DNA of 36,997 nt from assembly GCA_905188025.1 (NCBI GenBank), contig CAJJKI010000013.1, forward strand, positions 1 through 36,997, read 5' to 3'. Each line of letters starts with the position of its first letter. Positions within the stretch are counted from its first letter, which is position 1. The stretch comes from an uncultured Eubacteriales bacterium. Lineage in GTDB: Bacteria; Bacillota_I; Bacilli_A; RF39; UBA660. The notes beneath the pieces were generated by a model, which was given only the letters and a program-made list of their open reading frames with translations, did no database searches and was not told the origin of the DNA. Shown here piece after piece: positions 7,519 through 14,489 of this stretch. Both the position numbers and the translations under genes were made by a program.

Positions 7519-8157
7519 CTATAATTCATCAGTTGTTTTATTATAATAATTTTCGGGATTAACATTTTTTCCTTGATGATATATTTCAAAATGAAGATTA
7601 TAATCAGTATTGTATAGATTAGAGGTACCACTTTTAGCGATAACTTGGCCACGATTAATAGTATCATTTTCTTTTACATTAGTATCTGCAACACTTTGAT
7701 AGATACTGATAAGGTCGTTTGTATGACGAATTTTAATGGTAGTTCCTAATATTTCATTTTGAGATACTTCAATAACTGTACCATCTAGGATAGAAATAAT
7801 ATCAAATGATTCTTTACTAGTATAATCAATACCAGAATTTTGCATATAAGTATTTTCGTAGTAGATTAAAGATTTTTCTTGACTAGTTGATTCTGATTCG
7901 TAATCATAATAGGTATGACTTATCGTTACTTTATCTGAAAGATATGGTTTTAGGATAGTTTTTTCTTGATTAATAACAGGGATATATTCATTATCTGTGA
8001 CTATTTCAGAATCTACATACTCCATATTTTCATTATTTTCAAATTGTTTATTATTGATAACTTTTTCAAGAAAATACATACTGGTAGTAAAGGCAAAGAT
8101 AGCTAGGCCATAGATAGTGGGTACTACAAATTTTTTTAACTTTCTTTTATTATTCAT
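7519..8157 (-). CDS. spoIIQ: SpoIIQ-like M23 (LytM-fold) protein with degenerate zinc site
   Basis: A 212-aa protein with one N-terminal membrane helix (about 10-30), a variable linker, and a LytM/M23 domain (about 98-205). In M23 enzymes the metal site is HxxxD plus HxH. Here the first His is Asn (NSGID, N107, D111 kept) and the HxH reads NLH (N187, H189 kept). B. subtilis SpoIIQ is also a non-catalytic M23 homologue. It forms the forespore half of the SpoIIQ-SpoIIIAH channel across the intermembrane space. Position between spoIID and spoIIIID-type gene spoIIID fits SpoIIQ. The start at 8157 is chosen because AGGTG precedes it; a GTG at 8166 lies inside that site. Confidence 0.87.
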   Translation of the reverse strand: MNNKRKLKKFVVPTIYGLAIFAFTTSMYFLEKVINNKQFENNENMEYVDSEIVTDNEYIPVINQEKTILKPYLSDKVTISHTYYDYESESTSQEKSLIYYENTYMQNSGIDYTSKESFDIISILDGTVIEVSQNEILGTTIKIRHTNDLISIYQSVADTNVKENDTINRGQVIAKSGTSNLYNTDYNLHFEIYHQGKNVNPENYYNKTTDEL

Positions 8158-8202
8158 TTCACTCACCTACTTCTAATATTTACAAATATATTTTTTATAT
8201 AC

Positions 8203-9126
8203 TTAATTTTTTAATTTTTTTATAGTGGTATTAGAATAATAGTGTTTAAGTATTTCTTGATAAGTATATCCTTTTTTAGCCATGCCTAGAGCTCCATACT
8301 GGCTCATTCCTACTCCGTGGCCGTAACCTTTCATAGTAATTTTAACGTTTGATCCATATAAATCAATAGTGAAATCAGTTGATCTTAGGGAAAGAGCATT
8401 ATAGATATCAGTTCCTTTAAATTCATGATCATTTATTTTTAAAAGAAGTATCCGATTGGTGGTACTTCTTTTTAACATTTCAATATTTAAATTTTTGTTA
8501 TATGGTAAGTTTAGTTTTTGATAAAATTCAGTTAGAGGAATGGTTTTGGTGGTTAGATATGCACTGGAAACTTCTTGATCCCAAGGGCTATCGACGCTTT
8601 TTAAGTAGGCACAGTCAAAGTTAAAGATAAGACTACTATCTTCAGTATAGCCATTACTGGTAGAAAAGAATAAGGCGTCAACGACAGAATCATTATAATC
8701 TAGGTATTCATCAAGAGTAGCGTTGACGGCAGTGCGGAGTTTGTTAATATTTTTGACGTAGTTATTACCCCAGGCATTTTTAAGATAATCTTCATCAAGA
8801 TAGACTTGGTTCATGATAGAATCAACGACATCATAATCATTATCTTTGTTGTATTCAATTCTTTTTAGGGCATAGCTACGAGACGCTACAGCTTGAGCTT
8901 TTAAGGCTTCTAAATCAAAATCTATAGGCATTTCTCCAGCAAGAACTCCTACAATATAGTTTTCTAAGGGAATAGTTTCAACAGTATTTGTTGATAATCT
9001 TTTTACTCTAATATATCTAGTATTAATATAGTTTAATTCTATTTCTTTATAATTTTTATTGTATGTTGTGACAATAAAAAAAGGAATAAATATTATTAAT
9101 AATATAAAGATTATGATTTTTTTCAT
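8203..9126 (-). CDS. spoIID: Stage II sporulation protein D, peptidoglycan lytic transglycosylase
   Basis: A 307-aa membrane-anchored enzyme; one N-terminal helix (about 3-21) is followed by the SpoIID domain. During engulfment SpoIID cleaves glycan strands denuded by SpoIIP. Visible features are ENYIVGVLAGEMP with the catalytic Glu (E65), AQAVASRSYAL, FFSTSNGYTEDS, and the C-terminal GYGHGVGMSQYGA block typical of SpoIID/LytB. The length is close to the family's 330-340. GAGGT precedes the ATG. The gene sits 26 bp after ywzB and 45 bp before spoIIQ, so it is probably co-transcribed with both. The spoIIP and spoIIM partners are not in the window. Confidence 0.94.
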   Translation of the reverse strand: MKKIIIFILLIIFIPFFIVTTYNKNYKEIELNYINTRYIRVKRLSTNTVETIPLENYIVGVLAGEMPIDFDLEALKAQAVASRSYALKRIEYNKDNDYDVVDSIMNQVYLDEDYLKNAWGNNYVKNINKLRTAVNATLDEYLDYNDSVVDALFFSTSNGYTEDSSLIFNFDCAYLKSVDSPWDQEVSSAYLTTKTIPLTEFYQKLNLPYNKNLNIEMLKRSTTNRILLLKINDHEFKGTDIYNALSLRSTDFTIDLYGSNVKITMKGYGHGVGMSQYGALGMAKKGYTYQEILKHYYSNTTIKKLKN

Positions 9127-9152
9127 AATACCTCTTTTCTTATTTACTTCCT

Positions 9153-9341
9153 TTAATTAATACTACTAATAAAATTGATAATGAAACTAGCTGATAGATA
9201 TGTTAAGCTTAAGATAATAATTACATAGATAGTTCTTGCTTGATATGGGCGATTCTTTTTAAAGATGGAGTTTAGATTAATTGAGTCTACAGCCCAGGTA
9301 ACAATTATTAGAGTGAATAAATAGATGAGAAAATTAAGCAT
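9153..9341 (-). CDS. ywzB: DUF1146 family small membrane protein (YwzB-like)
   Basis: A 62-aa protein with two membrane helices (about 2-20 and 38-58) joined by a polar loop with the family's NLNSIFKKNRPYQAR pattern. This is the DUF1146/YwzB profile; its function is unknown. Its ATG overlaps the rpiB stop (ATGCTTAA), implying translational coupling. In B. subtilis ywzB lies between the ATP synthase operon and murAA-spoIID; here it is directly before spoIID. Confidence 0.82.
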   Translation of the reverse strand: MLNFLIYLFTLIIVTWAVDSINLNSIFKKNRPYQARTIYVIIILSLTYLSASFIINFISSIN

Positions 9342-9774
9342 TTTCTATATCCTTTATTTTATTGTTACGATTAATATAACGATCTATGTTAGAGAATGGG
9401 GTCTCTATAAATGTTTTAATTATCTCTTTCATTAATTCTTTGTTTAGGTCCTCTGAGATAGCTATAACATTAGCATTATTGTGAGCACGAGATAAGGCAG
9501 CTTCGCTATTATTTGATACTTTAGCACAGTAGATACCTTTCATTTTGTTTAGAGCTATACTCATACCAATTCCGGTGCCGCAGATGGCTATGCCTAGGTC
9601 TACTTCTTTATTAAGAATGCCTTCTCCTAATTTTTTGGCATAGTCTGGAAAATCAGCTGGTTCTTGACTATTAGTTCCATAGTTAATTACATTATATCCT
9701 AATGCAGTTAAGTATTCTGTCAAAAATTGTTTGGCTAATACGCCACGATGATCATTTGTGATTCCTATTTTCAT
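9334..9774 (-). CDS. rpiB: Ribose-5-phosphate isomerase B
   Basis: A 146-aa cytoplasmic enzyme of the RpiB/LacAB family, interconverting ribose 5-phosphate and ribulose 5-phosphate in the pentose phosphate pathway. Visible motifs are NDHRG (D8, H9), DFPDYA and the active-site loop CGTGIG (C65-G70) with the base Cys, followed by AALSRAHNNANV. I chose the ATG at 9774, preceded by GAAGGA, which gives the canonical N-terminus MKIGITNDHRG. The longer open frame to 9882 would add 36 non-conserved residues and run over the promoter. First gene of the operon rpiB-ywzB-spoIID and onward. Confidence 0.93.
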   Translation of the reverse strand: MKIGITNDHRGVLAKQFLTEYLTALGYNVINYGTNSQEPADFPDYAKKLGEGILNKEVDLGIAICGTGIGMSIALNKMKGIYCAKVSNNSEAALSRAHNNANVIAISEDLNKELMKEIIKTFIETPFSNIDRYINRNNKIKDIENA

Positions 9775-9820
9775 TTTATATCCTTCTTTCTTATTATTTT
9801 TTATATAGTTATCTAATTTA

Positions 9821-9849
9821 ATCTTAAGATATTTATTAATTTTAGTCAA
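9821..9849 (-). promoter_or_regulatory. Promoter of the rpiB-ywzB-spoIID operon
   Basis: Minus strand: -35 TTGACT (9849-9844), 17-bp spacer, -10 TAAGAT (9826-9821), 47 bp before the rpiB ATG. Sporulation-specific promoters further downstream were not identified by eye. Confidence 0.6.
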
Positions 9850-9885
9850 TGTATCTAGATTGTTTTGACAAAAGATTGACATTAG

Positions 9886-9903
9886 AAAAGAGGATTACTC
9901 CTC
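9886..9903 (-). terminator. Short GTAA-loop terminator after the 256-aa gene
   Basis: Minus strand stem GAGGA / TCCTC with loop GTAA, then TTTT. The stem is only 5 bp, so termination may be leaky. Confidence 0.5.
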
Positions 9904-9906
9904 ATA

Positions 9907-10677
9907 TTATTCTGGTTTTTTAATTTTCTTTTTTGAAGATATTTCTTTAAATGTTTTATCTTTATTTTCTTCAATATAGTTATTGTATGATTTGATGCTT
10001 TCATTTTTGATAAATTCAATATCTGGTATTCTAGCAACATTGATATAGCCATTTTCTATGATATCTTCTTCTTTAATACCTTCATGGGTATAGGTTAAAT
10101 GTTTAGTAATGGTATTTTCTTTCGCTGGATACAAACGAGTTCCTGTCTCATAAGAAACTTTTAAATCACCCATTTCTACCACTCCAACCATTAGTTTATT
10201 TCCAAACTTTGATCTAACACGGGTTAGACTCACAGGTGTTTTTTCACCATACTTGGCAGCACAAAAATCAATTAATTTAACTTGTTCTTGATAATATCTT
10301 TCTTCACTTTCTTTATCTATAAGAGAAAGCAATAGTTCAGCCATGTTAGGATCGGCTTTGGTTCTTTTTACATATATTAATTCATTATTTATAGCTTTAT
10401 CTGGAGCGGCAATAATTAAGCCTGATACACAGTCAACCATTATTCCTTCGCTAACTTCAGTAGCTATTACAGGGAATGATCCTTCTACTAACCAGTGATC
10501 TTTCTCAACAGTGATGGTATCATCTAAATCCATAAAGTCTTCTTTAACTGTTGATAAGTCAGTATATTCTTTTCTTAAAACATTTTTCATAACACTGTGT
10601 AATCCTAAAGAAACATAATGATAGGCTATATCATAGCAATCACTTAACATTAAACAGTAGTATTTTTTTTCTTTCAT
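9907..10677 (-). CDS. Conserved-looking protein of unknown function, 256 aa
   Basis: I do not recognise this protein. It has no signal peptide or membrane helix and looks like a soluble cytoplasmic protein of mixed alpha/beta structure. The N-terminus is YYCLMLSDCYDIAYHYVSLG, with a beta-rich middle (FPVIATEVSEGIMVDCVSG, LMVGVVEMGDLKVSYETG). The C-terminal 35 residues are helical and Lys-rich and end KKKIKKPE. Cysteines occur at several positions but in no CxxC pattern. It is monocistronic, with AGGAGG before the ATG, a perfect consensus promoter upstream and a short terminator after it, so it is probably well expressed in growth. It sits between the sporulation genes and the matrix locus without an obvious link to either. 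Confidence 0.75.
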   Translation of the reverse strand: MKEKKYYCLMLSDCYDIAYHYVSLGLHSVMKNVLRKEYTDLSTVKEDFMDLDDTITVEKDHWLVEGSFPVIATEVSEGIMVDCVSGLIIAAPDKAINNELIYVKRTKADPNMAELLLSLIDKESEERYYQEQVKLIDFCAAKYGEKTPVSLTRVRSKFGNKLMVGVVEMGDLKVSYETGTRLYPAKENTITKHLTYTHEGIKEEDIIENGYINVARIPDIEFIKNESIKSYNNYIEENKDKTFKEISSKKKIKKPE

Positions 10678-10698
10678 ATCGTACCTCCTGATAATATA

Positions 10699-10727
10699 AT
10701 TATAGTTAATTATATGGAATTTGTCAA
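10699..10727 (-). promoter_or_regulatory. Perfect consensus sigma-A promoter of the 256-aa unknown gene
   Basis: Minus strand: -35 TTGACA (10727-10722), 17-bp spacer, -10 TATAAT (10704-10699), then AGGAGG about 10 bp before the ATG. It is the best-matching promoter in the window. Confidence 0.87.
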
Positions 10728-10740
10728 TGTATTAGGACAA

Positions 10741-10763
10741 AAGAAAAGAGTCTTACGACTCTT
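10741..10763 (-). terminator. GTAA-loop terminator after the TasA-like gene at 10788
   Basis: Minus strand stem AAGAGTC / GACTCTT with loop GTAA, followed by TTCTTTT. It isolates this TasA-like gene from the next one downstream. Confidence 0.8.
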
Positions 10764-10787
10764 GTTCATCAATTTTGTTATCTTGGC

Positions 10788-11846
10788 TTATGGTGCATTT
10801 GGATTTTCAGTTGTTATTTGTAGATCAAACTTAATTTTTCCACCTGATGCATTGTTTTCGCAGTCAACGTCTTGTCCTTCAACCCACATGTAGATTCTTA
10901 CTTTTGTTACACCAGCTTTTAAACTGAAGATTGGAAGGTAATCTGTAGTACCATTTTTTGTCTTGTACTCAATGGTAACATCTTTAAATTTCTCAGCATT
11001 ATTTGTTGCAGTAGCATTTCCAAGTAAAATATTATCTTCACTAGTAATACCAGCAATAATTCCTGAATATGTATCAGCTGCTCCTGAATTATCAGAAACG
11101 TCTTTTCCATAAACGTCACGAGCATTAGCGATACCAGCTGGAGTATGACTATCATAGTTTGGTTCCCAAATATGAATTGGTGAAGCAGCTTTGTTATTTA
11201 ATGCTTGAATATTAGCTACTGTATCACCAGCAGTAGTATTTCCTAATTCAATGAAAGCTATTCTTGAAGCATTTTTAATACCTGTATCAGTTGTATCATC
11301 TTGAATTCTGACTCCTGATGTAGGTGTTAGGAATATATCTGTTTGTTTTTCAACTTTAAAGAATAGGTCAAATGCAATAAATTTACCTTCAATTTCATCA
11401 CCATTTGATTCAGTTTCAGTAGCTGCAACAGCAGTGATAATATAATCACCAGCAGTATTAGTATCTACTGTACCATAGTACATTGGTAATCTACCGTTAG
11501 CATCTACTACACCACCTGTTGATACTGGTTCAAGTACACCTGGTAATTGATTAACGCTAGTACTATATGTAGCATGTGCTCCAGTTATATCAGTAGTATT
11601 GATAATTGATTTCCATTTAGTACCATCAGTAGATATTTGAATGCCGCCCTTTGCTTCAATGTTTGTAGTAATAGAATTTACTGTAACAGTTTTGTTAGAA
11701 GTAAACCATGCATAAGTTGAAGTTGCAAGCATTACACCTGTTCCAAACATTAATAGTAATAATATTAGCAAACGATATTTTTTTCTTTTTCTTCGATCTT
11801 CTCTTCTTTGTTTTCTTTCCTCTTCAGTAAGAACTTTTTCTTCCAT
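10788..11846 (-). CDS. TasA/camelysin-like exported protein, candidate major matrix subunit
   Basis: A 352-aa secreted protein. A strongly basic N-terminus (residues 10-24) precedes one hydrophobic helix (about 25-43) and the motif TYAWFTSN (44-51). This is the SipW-cognate signal pattern of TasA, TapA and camelysin-type proteins. The mature part is Thr/Asn/Gly-rich, with IEAKGGIQISTDG, a PGVLEPVSTGG block and a C-terminal VRIYMWVEGQDVDCENNASG motif. It is a clear paralogue of the protein at 24485-25516, alignable along its length. It has its own promoter and terminator, unlike the other members, and may therefore be the most abundant subunit; that is inference. In B. subtilis, TasA forms biofilm fibres after SipW cleavage. 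Confidence 0.8.
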   Translation of the reverse strand: MEEKVLTEEERKQRREDRRKRKKYRLLILLLLMFGTGVMLATSTYAWFTSNKTVTVNSITTNIEAKGGIQISTDGTKWKSIINTTDITGAHATYSTSVNQLPGVLEPVSTGGVVDANGRLPMYYGTVDTNTAGDYIITAVAATETESNGDEIEGKFIAFDLFFKVEKQTDIFLTPTSGVRIQDDTTDTGIKNASRIAFIELGNTTAGDTVANIQALNNKAASPIHIWEPNYDSHTPAGIANARDVYGKDVSDNSGAADTYSGIIAGITSEDNILLGNATATNNAEKFKDVTIEYKTKNGTTDYLPIFSLKAGVTKVRIYMWVEGQDVDCENNASGGKIKFDLQITTENPNAP

Positions 11847-11898
11847 ACTAACTCTCCTTTTTATTTAAGGAATATATTCTTCCCTATATTACTATTTA

Positions 11899-11927
11899 AG
11901 TATAGCATAAGAATTTTCTTTTTGCAA
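11899..11927 (-). promoter_or_regulatory. Promoter of the TasA-like gene at 10788-11846
   Basis: Minus strand: -35 TTGCAA (11927-11922), 17-bp spacer, extended -10 TGC-TATACT (-10 at 11904-11899). A leader of about 45 nt leads to the GGAGAG ribosome site. Confidence 0.72.
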
Positions 11928-11956
11928 GCAAAATTCGATAATTTTCGACATAAATT

Positions 11957-12520
11957 TTATTCATCAATTACTTGCTTAGAATCTATACTTAAAAATAGGC
12001 CTTCAACGACATTTTGATATATTTCATCAGTGTATTCTTCAGGAAAATTTATAACTATTTGATAGGTATTTATTTCATCTTTAGTGTGACTAAATCTAAC
12101 AGTAGGAGTTTCCATATTTCTAAAATACGTTCCATCTTCATCTAAATCGATTGTATCTTTAGCTATTATATTAGTATTTTCATTATTTTGATAGATATTA
12201 TATGTAAGAGGAAGATTAGTAGTAGTAGTTAACTTTACGGTATAATCCATATCTGTTTCACAACGATTAGTACCATCATTATTAGATATTGTAAAGGTAT
12301 AGGTATAATTTTTGTTACTAGGAGTTATGCTATCTATTTTGATGGCAGTTGTTTGGTAACCAGCTTTGAGGACATAAAAAGCGGCTTCAATATTTGACTT
12401 ACCAATGCCGGTAGACTGAAACCTTGAGTATGTAATAGGAACAGCAATTGATAAGAGTAATAAAATTATTAAGGCAATGGTTAAGCGATTTAATTTTAAA
12501 AAGCTTTTTAAATTTGTCAT
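11957..12520 (-). CDS. TasA-like exported protein, last gene of the giant-protein operon
   Basis: A 187-aa protein with an N-terminal helix (about 13-30), then TYSRFQSTGIGKSNIEAAF, which fits the SipW-cognate pattern in which aromatic and Arg/Lys residues follow the hydrophobic core. The mature part is beta-rich (YTYTFTISNNDG, TYQIVINFP) with one Cys (RCETDMDY). It resembles the small TasA/camelysin domain but has no close paralogue in the window. The gene is 7 bp downstream of a SipW-type peptidase, its probable processing enzyme. No convincing terminator follows; the next promoter begins in the gap. Confidence 0.65.
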   Translation of the reverse strand: MTNLKSFLKLNRLTIALIILLLLSIAVPITYSRFQSTGIGKSNIEAAFYVLKAGYQTTAIKIDSITPSNKNYTYTFTISNNDGTNRCETDMDYTVKLTTTTNLPLTYNIYQNNENTNIIAKDTIDLDEDGTYFRNMETPTVRFSHTKDEINTYQIVINFPEEYTDEIYQNVVEGLFLSIDSKQVIDE

Positions 12521-12527
12521 AGTTCAC

Positions 12528-13289
12528 CTACTTTTCTTTATTTTGATTATTAATACTTTTAAATATTTCTTCTTTTAAGTTTTGAAATGACTTAGTGTTT
12601 GATAGGGAATCATCTTCTTCTTGAATAACTGGAGCTTCTTCATTTACTTTAGGTTCTATAACCTTATCGGGAGTTTTTTCTTTTGTTTGAGACTTATTTT
12701 TGTCTCTTTTATTTTGTCTTTCTTTTTTAGATAGTTTTTTCTTTTGAGTTTTTTCTTTTTTAGAAGACATATTTTTTACTTCTTTTGTATCTTTTTTATT
12801 TTTGATAGAAGTAGTACTTATGCTTATTAGAAGTAATGTAATAGTAATTATTATGATATTTCTAGGGGTTAGAAAGACTTCTCTGATGAGGCCACCTTTT
12901 TTTATGACGTAGACGGTTTTTCCGATGATGGCGTCTTTTTTGATATTATTATCTATACTATTATTAGCGTCTCCTTGGGTAGTTAGATTATCACCATTTA
13001 TAGAGATTACACGGTGAGTGATTAGATTATCTTCTTCAATATATGTAACAATATCATTTACGGATACGTCTTTAGTTATTTTTACGATAATTAAATCTTT
13101 TACATTTAGAGTTGGTTCCATACTACCAGTGGCTATTTCAAAGATACTATATCCGAAGGTGTTAGCATATGGCTTATGGAGTACTTTGATTGAGACTAAT
13201 TTATATAAAGAAAAAAGAATTAAGATGGTGACAATAAATACTAAAAAATCGATAAATATTTGAAATATTTTATTTACTATTTTTAACAT
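12528..13289 (-). CDS. sipW: SipW-type signal peptidase I with charged C-terminal tail
   Basis: A 253-aa S26B (ER/SipW-type) signal peptidase. It has an N-terminal membrane helix (about 9-32), then box B GSMEPTL with nucleophile S56, box D ITHRVI with catalytic H92 in place of Lys, and box E TTQGDAN (D107). A second helix lies at about 144-163. The His instead of Lys marks the SipW/archaeal/ER class. It should cleave TasA-like precursors outside the membrane. The roughly 90-residue tail after the second helix is extremely rich in Lys and Glu and would be cytoplasmic; the family's usual tail is shorter. A GGTGATAT ribosome site precedes the ATG. It lies between two TasA-like genes. Confidence 0.88.
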   Translation of the reverse strand: MLKIVNKIFQIFIDFLVFIVTILILFSLYKLVSIKVLHKPYANTFGYSIFEIATGSMEPTLNVKDLIIVKITKDVSVNDIVTYIEEDNLITHRVISINGDNLTTQGDANNSIDNNIKKDAIIGKTVYVIKKGGLIREVFLTPRNIIIITITLLLISISTTSIKNKKDTKEVKNMSSKKEKTQKKKLSKKERQNKRDKNKSQTKEKTPDKVIEPKVNEEAPVIQEEDDSLSNTKSFQNLKEEIFKSINNQNKEK

Positions 13290-13304
13290 TTATATCACCA
13301 CTTA

Positions 13305-13922
13305 TCATTCTTGTTCTTCAATTACTGGTTCAACATATGGCTCAAGAGTTTCATTAAAATATTGAGTAGTAGTGATAGTGACTGGGATTTCTATGGAGTA
13401 ATCAGGAGTCATGCCAATCACAGTATCTGTGGCATTATTTTCTTCATTATTTTGCCATTTTATATGTACTCTAATATTATTTTTTATACCATTTTTGATG
13501 TCAGTTAAGGTTATTATATTTGAATATGTAAATTCATCAGTTCTTACGATACTGTAGCCATTTGTTTCTTCGATGCTCTCTATAGTAAAACTATTAGATA
13601 AGCTACTGAAATCGAATGTTAGATCATATCTAAATGATACTTCTGTATCTGATGGATCAATAACAATATCAAAGTATCCGGTTACTCCAGGAGCTATTTT
13701 GCCACTTTCTACAGTACTAGTATCATTAGTTTTAAAGGTATTTATAAGAAAACTTTTTGTTTTATTTATATTGGTTTCATTTATTAAGATATTCCATTTA
13801 GCTATTTGGCTATCTACAACTTTTGTTTTATTGCTTTCAAAAAGGCCATAAGTATCTGTAATCATATAGATAGAAACAAATATCATTATGGCACATAGTA
13901 TATATATTATTTTATTCTTCAT
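13305..13922 (-). CDS. TasA-like exported protein
   Basis: A 205-aa protein with an N-terminal hydrophobic helix (about 4-22) and then DTYGLFESN, followed by AKWNILIN. The mature domain contains APGVTGYFDIVIDPSDTEVSF and NIRVHIKWQNNEENNATD. These align block by block with the plus-strand protein at 26358-26936 (GYFDLVIDAREADVSF, NIRVYIMWDDGENATMD), so the two are paralogues. It ends in an acidic tail (EPYVEPVIEEQE). It overlaps the end of the pseudo-peptidase gene by 11 bp and precedes the SipW gene by 15 bp, so all three are one operon. The stop is TGA followed directly by TAA. Confidence 0.72.
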   Translation of the reverse strand: MKNKIIYILCAIMIFVSIYMITDTYGLFESNKTKVVDSQIAKWNILINETNINKTKSFLINTFKTNDTSTVESGKIAPGVTGYFDIVIDPSDTEVSFRYDLTFDFSSLSNSFTIESIEETNGYSIVRTDEFTYSNIITLTDIKNGIKNNIRVHIKWQNNEENNATDTVIGMTPDYSIEIPVTITTTQYFNETLEPYVEPVIEEQE

Positions 13923-14439
13923 CTGGACTCTTTATTTCTTTAATTACAGCATATATTTCATAGATAAACAATACTAAGATTGGGAATATTATTAAGAATA
14001 AGAAACCAAATCTTGATTCTAATGTTGATAAAACAGAGCCTAGTTTATGATACACTTTACTAGTAGAAGTTTTACCAATTACATATTCACTAGATAATGG
14101 GTAATCTCCATTCATGGTAAAGGTTGTTTCAGTTTTAGTGACATTTACTTTAGAGATAACGCTTCCAAGATTAACAGTCATTTGTTCTTCTTTGTCATCA
14201 TAGAAGAAGATTTTATCTCCAGCAACGATTTCACGATTAGGATTTTTCTTGACTATTACAAGATCTCCTTTTTGATAGTTGGGTTCTAAATCATCATCAC
14301 GTACTATAATTAAAGTTTTATCACCTAGTTCAGTAATATTATAATCATTATAATTTAATAAACATACGGTTAAGGTTATTGCAATTAAGCAATAGATGGC
14401 ACCAAGAATGATACCAATTATTTTTAATACTTTTTTCAT
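13912..14439 (-). CDS. Signal-peptidase-like protein lacking the catalytic serine
   Basis: A 175-aa protein with the S26B architecture: an N-terminal helix (about 3-28), a beta domain, and a C-terminal helix (FLFLIIFPILVLFIYEIY). Where active enzymes have S-M-E-P this one has D-L-E-P (D50-P53), and the H-R-V block reads S-K-V, so both Ser and His are missing; the later KGDLVIV and NGDY blocks remain. Its closest relative in the window is the 164-aa protein at 32876, which has Asp at the same place. The start at 14439 follows GGTGATAT; the open frame to 14466 is longer but has no ribosome site. It may be a pseudo-enzyme partner of SipW or a substrate chaperone; that is inference. Confidence 0.72.
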   Translation of the reverse strand: MKKVLKIIGIILGAIYCLIAITLTVCLLNYNDYNITELGDKTLIIVRDDDLEPNYQKGDLVIVKKNPNREIVAGDKIFFYDDKEEQMTVNLGSVISKVNVTKTETTFTMNGDYPLSSEYVIGKTSTSKVYHKLGSVLSTLESRFGFLFLIIFPILVLFIYEIYAVIKEIKSPDEE

Positions 14440-14489
14440 TATATCACCACATTTTAAGTATATCATATTAATATTTGATATGCAAGTAA

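Noticed and set aside
9775..9882. 36-residue N-terminal extension of rpiB
   Set aside because: It is not like any RpiB, runs across the promoter and lacks a ribosome site.
11930..11956. Terminator after the 11957 gene
   Set aside because: The inverted repeat AAAATT/AATTTT is short, has no T run and overlaps the next promoter region.
13305..13307. TGA read as tryptophan, as in Mollicutes code 4
   Set aside because: TGA ends this gene and the SGNH-like gene (33842-33844), and Trp residues are encoded by TGG. The 13305 case is ambiguous because TAA follows directly, but the second one supports code 11.
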